Source of the DNA: Chitinophagaceae bacterium UBA2791
GTDB taxonomy: Bacteria > Bacteroidota > Bacteroidia > Chitinophagales > Chitinophagaceae
Assembly (NCBI GenBank): GCA_002352105.1
Contig: DEHV01000010.1
Span: 10,525-43,354 of the forward strand
Direction: 5' to 3'
DNA length: 32,830 nucleotides
Shown here: piece by piece, positions 7,482 through 15,842 of the stretch
How positions within the stretch are numbered: the first letter of the stretch is position 1
Layout of the letters: the number at the start of each line of letters is the position of its first letter
Translations under genes and position numbers: made by a program
The notes under the pieces: generated by a model
Told to the model about the DNA's origin: nothing
The model's input: only the letters and a program-made list of their open reading frames with translations
Database searches by the model: none

Positions 7482-9785
7482 CTAACCCCGTTGTTTTCTG
7501 CCTGGGGCGGCGGGTTTTGACTTTGTCTGCGCATCGATAACGGCGATGATGGCCATATTGACGATGCTTCGCACCGAGCTTCCCAACTGCAGCACATGAA
7601 CGGGTTTCTTCAATCCCAGCAAAATCGGACCGATCGCATCCGCTCCTCCTACTTCCTTCAATAAATTATATGCCACGTTGCCGGCGGCCAGGTTGGGAAA
7701 GATCAGGGTATTCACATCCTGGTTAGCGAGCTCGCTGAAGGGATAGTTTTCCGTCAGCAGCTCTTTATTGAACGCAAGGCTGGCCTGCATCTCGCCGTCT
7801 ACGATCAGCGAAGGGCTTCTTTGCTTGACGATTTCGGTTGCGGTGGCCACGCATTTGGCTTCAGGGGAGTCGCTGCTGCCAAAATTAGAATAGCTGAGCA
7901 TGGCAATGCGCGGAACGATGCTGAAGTTGCTGATCTTGTCGGCTACCATCAGCGTGATGTCTGCCAGTTCTTCGGCGGTAGGCGTAAAGTTAACGGTGGT
8001 GTCGGCAAGGAACAAAGGGCCTTTTTTAGTAAGGAGCAGGTACATGCCGGCGATCTTTTTTACGCCGGGCTCCATGCCTATGACCTGTATCGCGGGCCGG
8101 ATGGTGTCGGGATAGTTCTTGGTCAGTCCCGATATCATGGCGTCGGCATCGCCTGTTTCCACCATCATGCATCCGAAATAGTTCCTTTCCCTGATGATCT
8201 TGTTCGATTCGTGCTTGTTAACGCCTCTCCGGTTGCGCTTCTGAAAAAACAGTTCGGCGTATTCCCTTCTTTTTTCTTCCTGTTCGTCGGACTGCGGGTC
8301 GATGATGGGCATTCCCTGGAGGTCGATCCCCGCGTTCTGGGCGATATTCTTGATCTTCTCCTCATTTCCTAACAGTATGGAATAAGCGATTCCTTCGTCG
8401 CGGATGGTTCGGGCGGCCTTTAAGATCTTGATGTTGTCGGCCTCTGCAAATACCACGCGCCTGGGATCGCTTCTGGCCTTGTTGCCCAGCACGCGAATGA
8501 TCTGGTTGTCCAACCCCAGTCGACTGTTCAGCTCAATCGCATATTCTTCCCAGTTATCGATATGGGTCTGCGCCACGCCGCTCTCAATGGCCGCTTTAGC
8601 CACTGCCGGAGCAATGGACGACAATAACCTGGGGTCTAATGGTTTGGGAATAATATATGAGGGGCCGAACACGAGGCTCTTATCGTTATAGGCAATGTTT
8701 ACCATATCGGGCACGGGCGTGCGGGCCAGGCCTGCCAACGCCTTTACCGCTGCGAGCTTCATGGCTTCATTGATCTGGGTAGCTCTTACGTCCAGCGCCC
8801 CGCGAAATATAAAGGGAAATCCGAGCACATTGTTGACCTGGTTTGGATAATCGCTTCTGCCGGTGGCCATGATCAGGTCGCTTCGGACGGCGATCGCAGT
8901 ATCGTAGTCGATCTCGGGATCGGGGTTGGCCATGGCAAAAACAATGGGCCTCCTGGCCATAGAAGCGATCATCGAAGGCGTAATGACATTGCCAATGCTT
9001 AGCCCCAAAAAAACATCGGCGCCCTTCATGGCTTCAGCGAGGGTAAGGTTCGGGTTCCTTATCGCGAACTTCTGCTTGTCCTCATCCAGGTCCGTACGCC
9101 CGGCATGCAGTACGCCATCCTTGTCGAACATCACCATGTTCGCGTGTTTCGCTCCCAGCGAAACATATAGCTTGGCGCAGGCCATCGCCGCGGCGCCGGC
9201 GCCGTTGACGACGAACTTCGCGCGCTCGATCTTTTTCTTTTGCAGGTCGATAGCATTGATCAGGGCTGCGGCGCTGATAATGGCCGTTCCATGCTGGTCG
9301 TCGTGCATGATGGGTATCTGCAGCGATTCCCGAAGCGCGCGTTCAATATAAAAACATTCGGGGGCCTTGATGTCTTCGAGGTTGATCCCTCCGAAACTTG
9401 GCTCGAGGGCCTTGACGATGGCGATGAATTTATCGGGGTCTTTTTCGTTGATCTCAAGATCAAAAACATCTATATCGGCAAATACTTTAAACAACACGCC
9501 CTTTCCTTCCATCACCGGCTTGGAAGCTTCCGGGCCGATATCGCCTAAACCAAGCACGGAGGTTCCGTTTGAGATCACCGCTACCAGGTTTCCCTTGGCG
9601 GTATATTTGTACACATTGTCTTTATCCTTTACTATTTCCTTGCAGGGCTCGGCGACGCCGGGCGAATAGGCCAGAGAGAGATCATGCTGTGATTTGGCGT
9701 CTTTTGTAGGTACGACTTCAATTTTCCCCGGTCTGCCTTTCGAATGATATTCCAGCGCCTGCTCTCGTCTTAAGCTTTTTTTCAT
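7482..9785 (-). CDS. maeB: NADP-dependent malic enzyme with phosphotransacetylase-like C-terminal domain
   Basis: It catalyses oxidative decarboxylation of malate to pyruvate with formation of NADPH, in the cytoplasm. The 767-residue length matches the MaeB hybrid type (about 760). The N-terminal malic domain contains catalytic-region Tyr40 in LAYSPGVAEPC and Lys95 in VMEGKG. The metal/substrate motif HDDQHGTA is at 161-168, followed by the NADP-binding loop VNGAGAAA at 193-200. From about residue 430 on, the sequence is a phosphotransacetylase-like domain (RRVVFAEADNIKILKAA). In characterised MaeB proteins this domain is regulatory, typically sensing acetyl-CoA, rather than a working PTA; whether that holds here is inference. 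A near-consensus box (TAATCTTG, 9899-9906) lies upstream, about 114 bases from the ATG. Confidence 0.96.
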   Translation of the reverse strand: MKKSLRREQALEYHSKGRPGKIEVVPTKDAKSQHDLSLAYSPGVAEPCKEIVKDKDNVYKYTAKGNLVAVISNGTSVLGLGDIGPEASKPVMEGKGVLFKVFADIDVFDLEINEKDPDKFIAIVKALEPSFGGINLEDIKAPECFYIERALRESLQIPIMHDDQHGTAIISAAALINAIDLQKKKIERAKFVVNGAGAAAMACAKLYVSLGAKHANMVMFDKDGVLHAGRTDLDEDKQKFAIRNPNLTLAEAMKGADVFLGLSIGNVITPSMIASMARRPIVFAMANPDPEIDYDTAIAVRSDLIMATGRSDYPNQVNNVLGFPFIFRGALDVRATQINEAMKLAAVKALAGLARTPVPDMVNIAYNDKSLVFGPSYIIPKPLDPRLLSSIAPAVAKAAIESGVAQTHIDNWEEYAIELNSRLGLDNQIIRVLGNKARSDPRRVVFAEADNIKILKAARTIRDEGIAYSILLGNEEKIKNIAQNAGIDLQGMPIIDPQSDEQEEKRREYAELFFQKRNRRGVNKHESNKIIRERNYFGCMMVETGDADAMISGLTKNYPDTIRPAIQVIGMEPGVKKIAGMYLLLTKKGPLFLADTTVNFTPTAEELADITLMVADKISNFSIVPRIAMLSYSNFGSSDSPEAKCVATATEIVKQRSPSLIVDGEMQASLAFNKELLTENYPFSELANQDVNTLIFPNLAAGNVAYNLLKEVGGADAIGPILLGLKKPVHVLQLGSSVRSIVNMAIIAVIDAQTKSKPAAPGRKQRG

Positions 9786-9913
9786 AGAATGGGTTTACTG
9801 TCCGTGTGCATGTAGAGTACGGTTGCGCGTTACTGCATTGTTGTTAGAAACCTTGTCATTTTCCCGAATACCATAACGATTTTGACTACTAAGATAACCA
9901 AGATTAAACATTT

Positions 9914-10516
9914 TTACCAGGTGTGCGTCGGCGGTTGCGGGCTCGATATCTGTATTTTGCCTTCATTACCTGCTGCGATCGCATTTCCTTTTATGGGTTT
10001 TATCCAGTAGACCAGGTGATTAAAATTGCCTTCTACCGTCGGGGTAAAGAGCAGGTAATCGTAGCTGATCCGGTTGCCGTGCCGGTCGTTGATGATGTCT
10101 TCTATCTGCTCGCGCCTTATTTCATTGTTGCCTACAATGACGCGTCCGCTGAAATATTTGGGGAGACTGTCGGAAACGATGCGCAGGGTATCGGGTATCC
10201 AGCTATTGGGATAATCGTCCAGGGTATCTAATACGTAAGCAATAAGCTCGTAGGGGCGGGAGCGGTCGGCAGCGTCGGGGAGATAGGTTTGCAGGATGAA
10301 CCCCCTGTTCTGAAGGGAATCAAGGCGGTATTCCACCTGGGCGGAATCGTATCGTAAGCAAGCAAAGGGAATGGCTGTGTTCGGGTCTGGCTGGCGAGGT
10401 TGCTCAGGGGCGCTACCGCAGGCGGCGACCAGGCATAAAAAAAAGACGACGGCGACCGGGTATGGGCACAGTCTCCGTTTGACGCCAATAAAAAAACAAA
10501 CAGCGCTTTTGCACAT
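9914..10516 (-). CDS. Putative lipoprotein of unknown function
   Basis: I do not recognise the family of this 200-residue protein. It has a lipoprotein signal: a basic segment (KRRLC), a hydrophobic core (VAVVFFLCL) and a lipobox LVAAC with the acylated cysteine at residue 33. A Pro/Gln-rich linker follows. The mature part is rich in Tyr, Asp and Ile (YLPDAADRSRPYELIAYVL) and has no catalytic motif I can name. The signal peptide is long, with two more cysteines before the lipobox, so the true start could be a later non-ATG codon. It precedes the malic enzyme gene by 128 bases on the same strand. An outer- or inner-membrane lipoprotein is the most that can be said. Confidence 0.75.
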   Translation of the reverse strand: MCKSAVCFFIGVKRRLCPYPVAVVFFLCLVAACGSAPEQPRQPDPNTAIPFACLRYDSAQVEYRLDSLQNRGFILQTYLPDAADRSRPYELIAYVLDTLDDYPNSWIPDTLRIVSDSLPKYFSGRVIVGNNEIRREQIEDIINDRHGNRISYDYLLFTPTVEGNFNHLVYWIKPIKGNAIAAGNEGKIQISSPQPPTHTW

Positions 10517-10710
10517 AGACGGATATTTTATGGATATCTGAGCTGCAAATATTATACATCCATATTAATTTAAGCAGGAAAAGCTTATTTTAATTTATCA
10601 TTGGAGCTGGATATCATTGTTCTATTCGCCGGTTTTCCGGATAACGAGGTTGATGCCGGAGGCTTTGAATGTTTCCATGATATACGCCGCCATTAACGAA
10701 AACAACCCGC

Positions 10711-11559
10711 ATGAGCGCCTATTTTAATTATAATGGGAATATAATAAAGGAAGGAACCCCTGTTATTTCAGCTGATAACCGGGCTTTCCGGTATGGCGAC
10801 GGCTTATTTGAAACAATGAAAATGGCGGGCGGCAGGATCTTCCTAAGCAATTTTCATTTTGACCGGTTATTTTCGGGGCTGTCTGTGCTTGGCCTCGAAC
10901 TGCCCGGTTCATTTGACCGCAATTTCCTCGAACAGGAAATACTGAGCACATGCGCAGCAAATAATATTACCGAGCCAGCCAGGGTAAGGCTAACCGTATT
11001 TGGCGATGAGAGAGCATGGCGGGAAATGCCGCGGACGGCCGCAGGGTTCATCATACAGGCTTCGGTATTGCCCGAAGCCTACCTGGATTTGAATGAGAAC
11101 GGGTTGACAGCAGGCATATACCGCCTGGGCGCTAAAAGCGCCGACGGCCTGGCGAACCTCAAGTCTAACAACTACCTTCTTTATGGCATGGCGGCAAACC
11201 ATGCAAAGCGTCATCAGTTGGATGATTGCCTGGTATTGAACGCTTCGGGCAGGGTCTGCGAAGCGACCATCGCCAACGTATTCTGGATAAAAGATAATAT
11301 CGTATATACTACGCCATTATCAGAGGGCTGCGTAGCGGGCGTTATGAGAAGAAAGCTGTTGCAGGAATTTGCTATGGCGGGATACGAAGCCCGGGAAAAG
11401 GCGATCTTCCCCGAACAGCTCCGGGAAGCCGATGAGCTTTTTTTTACCAATGCCCTCTACGGCATGAGATGGGTAGGGGCGCTGGACGATAAGCGCTATG
11501 ACAACCTGCAAATCGTTCGGTTATACGATAGGTTTATCAGAGGGATGGATGGGCGTTGA
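10711..11559 (+). CDS. Class IV PLP aminotransferase/lyase (BCAT or aminodeoxychorismate lyase type)
   Basis: This 282-residue fold-type IV PLP enzyme could be a branched-chain amino-acid aminotransferase (IlvE) or a 4-amino-4-deoxychorismate lyase (PabC, making p-aminobenzoate). Visible family features are the N-terminal SADNRAFRYGDGLFET, the likely Schiff-base lysine Lys151 in NLKSNNYLLYG, and the cofactor-contacting Glu184 in EATIANVFW. The C-terminal EADELFFTNALYGM aligns with the usual ending. Its short length and the GDGLFET motif lean slightly towards the PabC/D-amino-acid transaminase side, but motifs alone cannot settle this. It converges on mqnD (37 bases between stops). The 194-base gap to the divergent lipoprotein gene has no clear promoter or conserved small gene. 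Confidence 0.85.
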   Translation: MSAYFNYNGNIIKEGTPVISADNRAFRYGDGLFETMKMAGGRIFLSNFHFDRLFSGLSVLGLELPGSFDRNFLEQEILSTCAANNITEPARVRLTVFGDERAWREMPRTAAGFIIQASVLPEAYLDLNENGLTAGIYRLGAKSADGLANLKSNNYLLYGMAANHAKRHQLDDCLVLNASGRVCEATIANVFWIKDNIVYTTPLSEGCVAGVMRRKLLQEFAMAGYEAREKAIFPEQLREADELFFTNALYGMRWVGALDDKRYDNLQIVRLYDRFIRGMDGR

Positions 11560-11596
11560 TTTTGCTTGCTGAAGAAAACATTGATGGCGCCTGGTC

Positions 11597-12454
11597 TTAT
11601 TCAGGTAAAAACAGATTGTCGAACGAAACGGGGATCTTATTGAGGGCGCTATGCGTTTCTATAAATTGCCTGACCGCTTTTTTGCCCGCTGCTCCCAGGT
11701 CCAGCGAAAACTCATTTACATAAAGGCGGATATGCTGCCGCATCACTCCGATATCCATTTCCCGGGCATGGTCTTTTATAAAATCGCTGATATGGCCGTT
11801 CTGCGCATTGCTGTATTCCAGGCTTTTGCGGATCAGGCGGTTTATTTTGCGCGTTATAGCTTTTTCTATATCCCTCCTTGCTACGATGCCGCCCAGCGGG
11901 ATCGGCAGACCGGTTTCCTTTTCCCAGAACTCGCCGAGGTCGGCCAGTTTTACCAGTCCTTTATCGGCATAGGTGAACCGGTTTTCGTGGATGATCACGC
12001 CGAGTCGAACCGCCTGGAGATTAGCCATTGACCCTGCTCCCCCCAGCACGAAGTCTTCTATCTCGTCATAACGTAAAAAAATTTTATTGGGCGTATCCGG
12101 GAAAGCCATGGAAAACAGCGCATGGGCCGTGGTGAATTTTCCCGGTATCGCGATCACGCATTGTTTAATGGCAGGGTCGGGGAGAGGGAATTTCGAGACC
12201 AGCAGGGGGCCTACGCCCTTTCCCAAAGCGCCTCCGGCATTCAGCAACAGGTAGTTTTCCAGCAACAGGGGAAGGCTGGCATAGCTTACTTTGGCGACGT
12301 CGAGCTTTCCGGCGGCGGCCAGCTCGTTTAACTGCTGAACATCTGCCATCACGATATCGAACGACAATCCCTCTGTATCGATCTTGTTGTTTGCCAAAGC
12401 ATCGAAGATATAGGTGTCATTGGGGCAGGGCGAAAATCCAAGTTTTATGGTCAT
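11597..12454 (-). CDS. mqnD: 1,4-dihydroxy-6-naphthoate synthase
   Basis: MqnD carries out the last known dedicated step of the early futalosine pathway, turning cyclic dehypoxanthinyl futalosine into 1,4-dihydroxy-6-naphthoate, a menaquinone precursor. The 285-residue protein has a periplasmic-binding-protein-like fold without a signal peptide and acts in the cytoplasm. The start MTIKLGFSPCPNDTYIFDAL is characteristic, and the middle carries LGVIIHENRFTYADKGL, typical of MqnA/MqnD proteins. mqnB lies 202 bases upstream on the same strand, so two futalosine-pathway genes are clustered. mqnA, mqnC and mqnE are not in the window. Confidence 0.95.
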   Translation of the reverse strand: MTIKLGFSPCPNDTYIFDALANNKIDTEGLSFDIVMADVQQLNELAAAGKLDVAKVSYASLPLLLENYLLLNAGGALGKGVGPLLVSKFPLPDPAIKQCVIAIPGKFTTAHALFSMAFPDTPNKIFLRYDEIEDFVLGGAGSMANLQAVRLGVIIHENRFTYADKGLVKLADLGEFWEKETGLPIPLGGIVARRDIEKAITRKINRLIRKSLEYSNAQNGHISDFIKDHAREMDIGVMRQHIRLYVNEFSLDLGAAGKKAVRQFIETHSALNKIPVSFDNLFLPE

Positions 12455-12656
12455 ACCAGGTTATTTATTGTTTTTGGGCCTGATCCAGCCTTAACGTCAG
12501 GAATTATAACCGCTATTGTTGCGAATTGTTTGTTGTTTTGATGAAAGGCTGCAATATTCCGCCGCCGGCCTGGAGGATCGCTAAGAAACATTCAGTATTA
12601 GATCCCGAATCGCCTGCTGGTAAGCGTTTTGATGCCCGATCATCACGCGGCATTGT

Positions 12657-13328
12657 TTATGTTCCGGATTGCCGGATCAGCTTTTGAATAATCTCCGCAA
12701 GTTCCTTATCCAGCCGGTCAACCGCCTCCCGCAGCTTCCAGTTCTTTTTGTTCCGTTCACCTACATAATTGGAGATGGCGCGGAGTTGGATAAAGGGGAT
12801 ATTTTCCATCAGGCATACATAATGAAATGCCGCGCCCTCCATTGATTCGGTTTCGGGATCATATTTTTTCCTGATGACCGCCGTATGCGCCGCCGATAAG
12901 CGGATGGCATTCACGGTGGCTCCCCGCGCCAGGGGGAGCGGATGCCCCTCCCATGCCTGAATTCCTGGATTGGGAAGCAATTTATTCACAAAAGGCGGGG
13001 TATCTGGGTTGAGCAGGGAAAGATCAAACACATCCCGGAACTGGTCATTTTCCTCTGCGCCCAGGTCGATCATTAGCTCTTCCCTGATCAGCGCCGCTGA
13101 ACCGGGGGGCAGCCGATCGGAAAAACTGCCGGCCACGCCCGCCTGGATGATATAATCGGGGCGCCTGCTCCGGATCAGGCTGCAAAGGTTATACCCGGTG
13201 ATCATGCCGCCTATTCCGGTAATGCGGATATCCAGTTCATGCGGGCCAAGGGAGGCTTTCGCCGCTAAAACCGAGCGCTTGGCGGACTCGATCTCAGCCT
13301 GGGTAGAGGAGATGAGGAGTATGTGCAT
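12657..13328 (-). CDS. mqnB: Futalosine hydrolase
   Basis: MqnB splits futalosine into hypoxanthine and dehypoxanthine futalosine in the futalosine menaquinone pathway. The 223-residue protein belongs to the MTA/SAH nucleosidase-phosphorylase superfamily. The glycine-rich GIGGMITGYNL lies near residue 41, the substrate-binding ETESMEGAAFHY near 160, and QLRAISNYVGERNKK takes the place of the catalytic RAISD region of other nucleosidases, as is usual for MqnB. The ATG at 13328 is the only sensible start. It is divergent from the first PTPS gene. The 202-base gap down to mqnD contains no recognisable promoter or RNA. Confidence 0.92.
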   Translation of the reverse strand: MHILLISSTQAEIESAKRSVLAAKASLGPHELDIRITGIGGMITGYNLCSLIRSRRPDYIIQAGVAGSFSDRLPPGSAALIREELMIDLGAEENDQFRDVFDLSLLNPDTPPFVNKLLPNPGIQAWEGHPLPLARGATVNAIRLSAAHTAVIRKKYDPETESMEGAAFHYVCLMENIPFIQLRAISNYVGERNKKNWKLREAVDRLDKELAEIIQKLIRQSGT

Positions 13329-13405
13329 ATAACTATTCCTGTTTTATGCAATTTCCCATTTTATGCCCGTTTTTCCTCATCGCCTGAAGTTTCGCTTCGG
13401 CATAG

Positions 13406-13413
13406 TACCTTTG
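13406..13413 (+). promoter_or_regulatory. TAnnTTTG -7 promoter box for the PTPS-folE group
   Basis: TACCTTTG, followed by CGG, is a full match to the Bacteroidota -7 consensus. It lies 18 bases before the ATG of the first PTPS gene, implying a leader of roughly 10-15 bases. No TTG is found at -33. It supports the start at 13432 and argues against the longer frame from 13363, which would begin upstream of the promoter. Confidence 0.65.
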
Positions 13414-13431
13414 CGGAAATTTTCTCCTGAA

Positions 13432-13842
13432 ATGGTTTATGTTACCCGACTGGAACATTTTAATGCGGCGCACCGGTTGTTTAACCCCGCCTGGGATAAG
13501 GAACAGAATGAACGGGTGTTTGGCAAGTGCGCGAACGAGAACTGGCATGGACATAATTATGAATTGTATGTTACGGTGAAAGGAAATCCCGATCCCGATA
13601 CGGGGTTCCTGTTCGACGCCCGCCAACTGGGCGCGCTGATCCGGGAAAAAGTGACCGACAAGCTGGATCATAAGAACCTTAACCTGGATGTGGATTTTAT
13701 GCGGGGCAAAATGTGTTCATCGGAAAACCTGTCTATCGAAATATGGAAGCAGCTCAGTCCGCATTTGCCTTCGGGAGTAACCTTGCATTGTATAAAACTT
13801 TATGAAACGCCCCGTATTTATATAGAATATTTCGGGGAATAA
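13432..13842 (+). CDS. 6-pyruvoyl-tetrahydropterin synthase family protein, copy 1 (QueD/PTPS)
   Basis: The family converts 7,8-dihydroneopterin triphosphate, the FolE product, to 6-carboxytetrahydropterin (QueD, towards queuosine/preQ0) or 6-pyruvoyl-tetrahydropterin (PTPS). This 136-residue copy keeps the zinc ligands His14 (HFNAAH), His39 and His41 (WHGHNYE). It also keeps the catalytic Cys33 (VFGKC), the Asp-His of LDHKNLNLD and the pterin-anchoring Glu in LYETPRIY. I chose ATG 13432 over the frame-extending ATG 13363, because homologues start just before this point and a promoter box lies between them. It is followed 12 bases later by a paralogue and then folE, so the three are probably one operon. 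Which reaction it performs cannot be told from these motifs. Confidence 0.92.
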   Translation: MVYVTRLEHFNAAHRLFNPAWDKEQNERVFGKCANENWHGHNYELYVTVKGNPDPDTGFLFDARQLGALIREKVTDKLDHKNLNLDVDFMRGKMCSSENLSIEIWKQLSPHLPSGVTLHCIKLYETPRIYIEYFGE

Positions 13843-13854
13843 AACAGTTGAGTA

Positions 13855-14283
13855 TTGAACGCAGGAAATAAGATAGCGGTATTCAGAAAAGAGCATTTTA
13901 ACGCGGCCCACCGGCTGTTCAATCCTTCGTGGGACGACCAGCGGAATGAGGCGGTATTCGGGAAATGCAACAATCCTAATTACCACGGCCATAATTATGA
14001 GCTGATGGTGAAGCTGACCGGCGAACCGGATCCCGAGACGGGGTTTGTAATGGACCTGAAAGTATTGAGCGATATCATTAAGGAACACGTCGTTGAGCGG
14101 TTCGATCATAAAAACCTCAACCTGGATATTCCTTACTTTAAAGACCTGAACCCAACGGCCGAAAATATCTGTATGGTCATCTATACTATTCTTCGGGAGA
14201 AGATCGATCTGCGGTTTGGTATACAGGTGAGGCTATACGAAACGGAGAGGAATTTTGTGGAATATCCCGTTGACATTAATTAA
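13855..14283 (+). CDS. 6-pyruvoyl-tetrahydropterin synthase family protein, copy 2 (QueD/PTPS)
   Basis: This is a second complete PTPS-fold protein (142 residues), obviously paralogous to the gene just upstream; by eye about half the positions agree. All key residues are kept: His19, His44 and His46 for zinc, Cys38 in VFGKC, FDHKNLNLD, and Glu in LYETERNF. No ATG is available. An in-frame TGA lies at 13849-13851 and the only usual start codon before the conserved domain is TTG 13855, so a TTG start is inferred. The upstream stop is 12 bases away and folE begins 16 bases after its end, which suggests co-transcription. Possible roles are a second reaction of the pterin branch or subunit exchange with copy 1. 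Confidence 0.9.
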   Translation: MNAGNKIAVFRKEHFNAAHRLFNPSWDDQRNEAVFGKCNNPNYHGHNYELMVKLTGEPDPETGFVMDLKVLSDIIKEHVVERFDHKNLNLDIPYFKDLNPTAENICMVIYTILREKIDLRFGIQVRLYETERNFVEYPVDIN

Positions 14284-14299
14284 TCAGAAACCAGTTTGA

Positions 14300-14896
14300 A
14301 TGGCTTATAAGAAAATTGAACAATTTGACGAAAGCGTAACTTCCGGACTGCAGGAAAATTACAAGAGGGTTTTAGAGTTATTGGGAGAAGATCCGAAGCG
14401 GGAGGGTTTGCAGAAAACGCCCGAAAGAATGGCCAGGTCTATGCAATACCTTACCCAGGGCTATCACCTGGATGCAAGGGCTATCCTGAATTCGGCCAAG
14501 TTCAAGGAGGAAGTGAGCGAGATGATCGTGGTGAAGGATATTGAGCTGTACAGCATGTGCGAGCACCACATGCTGCCGTTTTATGGCAAAGCGCATGTCG
14601 CGTATATTCCCAACGGCTGGATAACGGGTTTGAGCAAGCTGGCGCGGGTGGTGGATGTTTATTCGCGTCGTTTGCAGGTGCAGGAAAGGCTGACCACGCA
14701 GATACTGGAAGCTATCAAGGATACGCTTAATCCGCTTGGGGTGGCCGTTGTGATCGAAGCTTCCCATCTTTGCATGATGATGAGGGGCGTGCAGAAGCAA
14801 AATTCGGCGACGACCACATCGGCGTTCTGGGGCGAGTTTGAAAAGAATGAAACCAGAAGCGAATTCACCAAGCTGATCTCTTCGCTCCTGCATTAA
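14300..14896 (+). CDS. folE: GTP cyclohydrolase I
   Basis: FolE opens the GTP ring to form 7,8-dihydroneopterin triphosphate, the common precursor of folate, tetrahydropterin and queuosine. The protein has 198 residues. Zinc ligands are Cys87 and His90 in YSMCEHHMLPFYG and Cys158 in HLCMMMRGVQKQ. GWITGLSKLARVVDVYSRRLQ is the invariant core of the toroidal decamer enzyme. It directly follows two PTPS-family genes that could use its product, which places substrate production and use in one probable operon. fabD begins 43 bases downstream and may be co-transcribed; no terminator is seen between them. Confidence 0.97.
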   Translation: MAYKKIEQFDESVTSGLQENYKRVLELLGEDPKREGLQKTPERMARSMQYLTQGYHLDARAILNSAKFKEEVSEMIVVKDIELYSMCEHHMLPFYGKAHVAYIPNGWITGLSKLARVVDVYSRRLQVQERLTTQILEAIKDTLNPLGVAVVIEASHLCMMMRGVQKQNSATTTSAFWGEFEKNETRSEFTKLISSLLH

Positions 14897-14939
14897 TGTA
14901 ATAATTCTAACATCAATATATCTAATCAATACCGCTTAC

Positions 14940-15842
14940 ATGAAACACGCTTTTATTTTCCCCGGACAAGGTTCTCAGTTCGTGGGCATGGGGAAAGATC
15001 TTTTTGATAATAATGCTTTTGCTAAAAAATTATTTGAACAGGCCAATGAGATACTGGGTTTTCGCATTTCGGATCTGATGTTTGAAGGAACCGAAGAAGA
15101 CCTGAAGCAAACCAATGTGACCCAACCCGCCGTTTTTCTTCATTCGGTGATCGCCTATAAATGCATAGATCATACCAAACCAGATATGGCGGCAGGACAT
15201 TCCCTGGGCGAATTTTCCGCGCTTACGGCCATAGGCGCCCTAAGTTTCGAGGACGGCCTTAACCTGGTAGCCATCCGGGCCAGGGCCATGCAGAAAGCCT
15301 GTGAACTGGCGCCCTCTTCCATGGCGGCCATCCTGGGCCTGGACGACGAGAAAGTAGAAGCCTTATGCGCCGAAACGCAGCAAGAGACCGGCGAAGTGGT
15401 TTCGGCCGCTAATTACAACTGTCCGGGGCAGGTCGTGATCAGCGGCTCGGTAAACGGCGTGGCGCGGGCCTGTGAAAAATTAAAGGCGGCCGGCGCCAAA
15501 AGAGCGTTGATCCTGCCTGTTGGCGGCGCGTTTCACTCCGCTTTGATGGAACCCGCAAAAAAAGAGCTGCAGGCGGCAATTGAGAAAACGACATTCTATC
15601 AACCTTCCTGTCATATCTATCAGAACGTGGTGGCCAAAGCGGTATTCAATCAACAGGAGATCAAGAAAAACCTGGTGGAACAGTTAACCGGGCCTGTCCG
15701 TTGGACCCAGACCATTCAGGCCATGATCAATGACGGCGCGAAAAAGTTCACGGAAGTAGGCCCTGGAAAGGTTCTGCAGGGACTGGTATCGAAGATCAGC
15801 AAGGAGGTAGAAGTGGATGGCGTTACGCTTCCGGGCGCCTAA
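14940..15842 (+). CDS. fabD: Malonyl-CoA:ACP transacylase
   Basis: FabD loads malonate from CoA onto acyl carrier protein for fatty-acid elongation in the cytoplasm. The 300-residue protein starts with AFIFPGQGSQFVGMGKDLF. It has nucleophile Ser88 in GHSLGE and catalytic His199 in GGAFHSALM, with the GPGKVLQGL ending usual for the family. It reads on from folE but shares no pathway with it. Its TAA (15840-15842) overlaps, tail to tail, the TAG of the GNAT gene on the other strand, so no terminator can fit between the two. fabH lies just beyond on the opposite strand. Confidence 0.97.
   Translation: MKHAFIFPGQGSQFVGMGKDLFDNNAFAKKLFEQANEILGFRISDLMFEGTEEDLKQTNVTQPAVFLHSVIAYKCIDHTKPDMAAGHSLGEFSALTAIGALSFEDGLNLVAIRARAMQKACELAPSSMAAILGLDDEKVEALCAETQQETGEVVSAANYNCPGQVVISGSVNGVARACEKLKAAGAKRALILPVGGAFHSALMEPAKKELQAAIEKTTFYQPSCHIYQNVVAKAVFNQQEIKKNLVEQLTGPVRWTQTIQAMINDGAKKFTEVGPGKVLQGLVSKISKEVEVDGVTLPGA

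Noticed and set aside
10622..10693. 23-codon minus-strand frame (MAAYIMETFKASGINLVIRK...) upstream of the lipoprotein gene
   Set aside because: It looks protein-like, but is too short to support and has no promoter; perhaps a remnant of a lost gene or chance.
12513..12653. 46-codon minus-strand frame between mqnB and mqnD starting three bases after the mqnB stop
   Set aside because: The composition is not protein-like and no family is recognised; mqnB is already of normal length.
13363..13431. N-terminal extension of the first PTPS gene to ATG 13363
   Set aside because: The extension precedes a full promoter box and is not part of the conserved domain; ATG 13432 fits better.
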